Assembly: GCA_937996595.1 (NCBI GenBank)
Contig: CALKVC010000097.1
Coordinates: forward strand, 1 to 5,767
Origin: an uncultured Chitinophagaceae bacterium
GTDB lineage: Bacteria; Bacteroidota; Bacteroidia; Chitinophagales; Chitinophagaceae
Length of the DNA stretch: 5,767 nucleotides
Direction of reading: 5' to 3'
Part shown: in pieces, positions 5,426 through 5,767 of the stretch
Layout: every line of letters starts with the position of its first letter
Numbering within the stretch: the first letter of the stretch is position 1
Position numbers and translations under genes: made by a program
Notes under the pieces: generated by a model
The model's database searches: none
The model's input: the letters and a program-made list of their open reading frames with translations, nothing else
What the model was told of the DNA's origin: nothing

Positions 5426-5767
5426 ATGAAATTATCCATGCCGCTTAATCGCACCGGGAAATACTTGCAACCCGTATTAAAGACACTGTCGCTTTTGTTA
5501 GCATTTATTGCAGTAACACCCATAAATTCATCCGGGCAGCAGGCAGGAATATTGGCTTTTACCGGTTGCCGCTATTTCCAGGAAGGGCTCACTGTAAAAG
5601 AGATAACCCTAAAAGTGGATGGCGCATACCTGTTAAGTAATACGGTTAATGCAAATAAAGAAGTAGAAATCAGTTTTTTGGCGCCGGCTGGTTTTTTGGA
5701 AGACAGGTCAAAGCTGATTTTTGCAGGGGCAGAAATTACAGTGACCGGTTCTAAAGCCGCCGTGTTG
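5426..5767 (+). CDS. Secreted protein of unknown function (5' part, cut by window end)
   Basis: An open frame of 114 codons runs from ATG 5426 to the last base without a stop, so the gene continues beyond the window. Residues about 17-40 look like a signal peptide: basic residues (R9, K12, K19), a hydrophobic core LSLLLAFIAV (21-30) and a small-residue stretch ending near SSGQQA. The exported part seen so far (LTVKEITLKVDGAYLL, EVEISFLAPAGF, KLIFAGAEITVTG) alternates like a beta-sandwich domain, but I do not recognise the family. A second ATG at codon 5 is an alternative start; there is no Shine-Dalgarno before either. The 17-base gap after the barrel gene and the common orientation suggest one transcript, and both products would go to the envelope. 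Confidence 0.75.
   Translation, partial: MKLSMPLNRTGKYLQPVLKTLSLLLAFIAVTPINSSGQQAGILAFTGCRYFQEGLTVKEITLKVDGAYLLSNTVNANKEVEISFLAPAGFLEDRSKLIFAGAEITVTGSKAAVL

Noticed and set aside
5430..5438. AATTATCCA, identical to one arm of the candidate operator
   Set aside because: Only a single half-site, located inside the first codons of the secreted protein gene, with no second arm after two bases.

Overview
The window looks like chromosomal DNA from the phylum Bacteroidota, most likely Chitinophagaceae or a close relative. The evidence is a periplasmic propeller/Y_Y_Y sensor kinase, an outer-membrane barrel protein resembling the DUF6089 group, mostly absent Shine-Dalgarno sequences, and promoter-like sites of the Bacteroidota type (TTTG ... 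TAnnTTTG). Base composition is moderately AT-rich throughout, and no mobile element, RNA gene or CRISPR array was seen. The first 15 bases match the end of an Illumina adapter, so the left edge is probably a raw contig end.

Layout. After the adapter, bases 16-87 hold what may be the last codons of a rightward gene. It converges on a leftward two-component pair: a NarL/LuxR-type response regulator (109-786) and, upstream of it, a 1001-residue sensor histidine kinase (850-3855) with a signal peptide, propeller repeats, a Y_Y_Y domain, one membrane helix, HisKA_3 and HATPase. A 641-base non-coding region follows (3856-4496), holding palindromes and a possible hairpin. To its right a divergent operon begins: a DUF6089-like outer-membrane barrel protein (4497-5408) and, 17 bases on, a secreted protein of unknown function cut by the window end (5426-5767).

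How it may work. The kinase probably senses something in the periplasm and phosphorylates Asp59 of the regulator. The most interesting signal is a 23-base element that occurs twice, once in the 63-base gap before the regulator (827-849) and once upstream of the kinase (3911-3933, opposite orientation). The copies are identical except for the two central spacer bases, and each has a 7-2-7 inverted-repeat core, a geometry used by NarL-type regulators. The simplest reading is an operator through which the regulator controls its own gene and the kinase gene. A different 7-2-7 palindrome (4069-4084) lies in the same intergenic region. Whether the regulator also controls the divergent envelope operon is a hypothesis only. 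The genes themselves are ordinary for this group; I see no clearly new multi-gene system.
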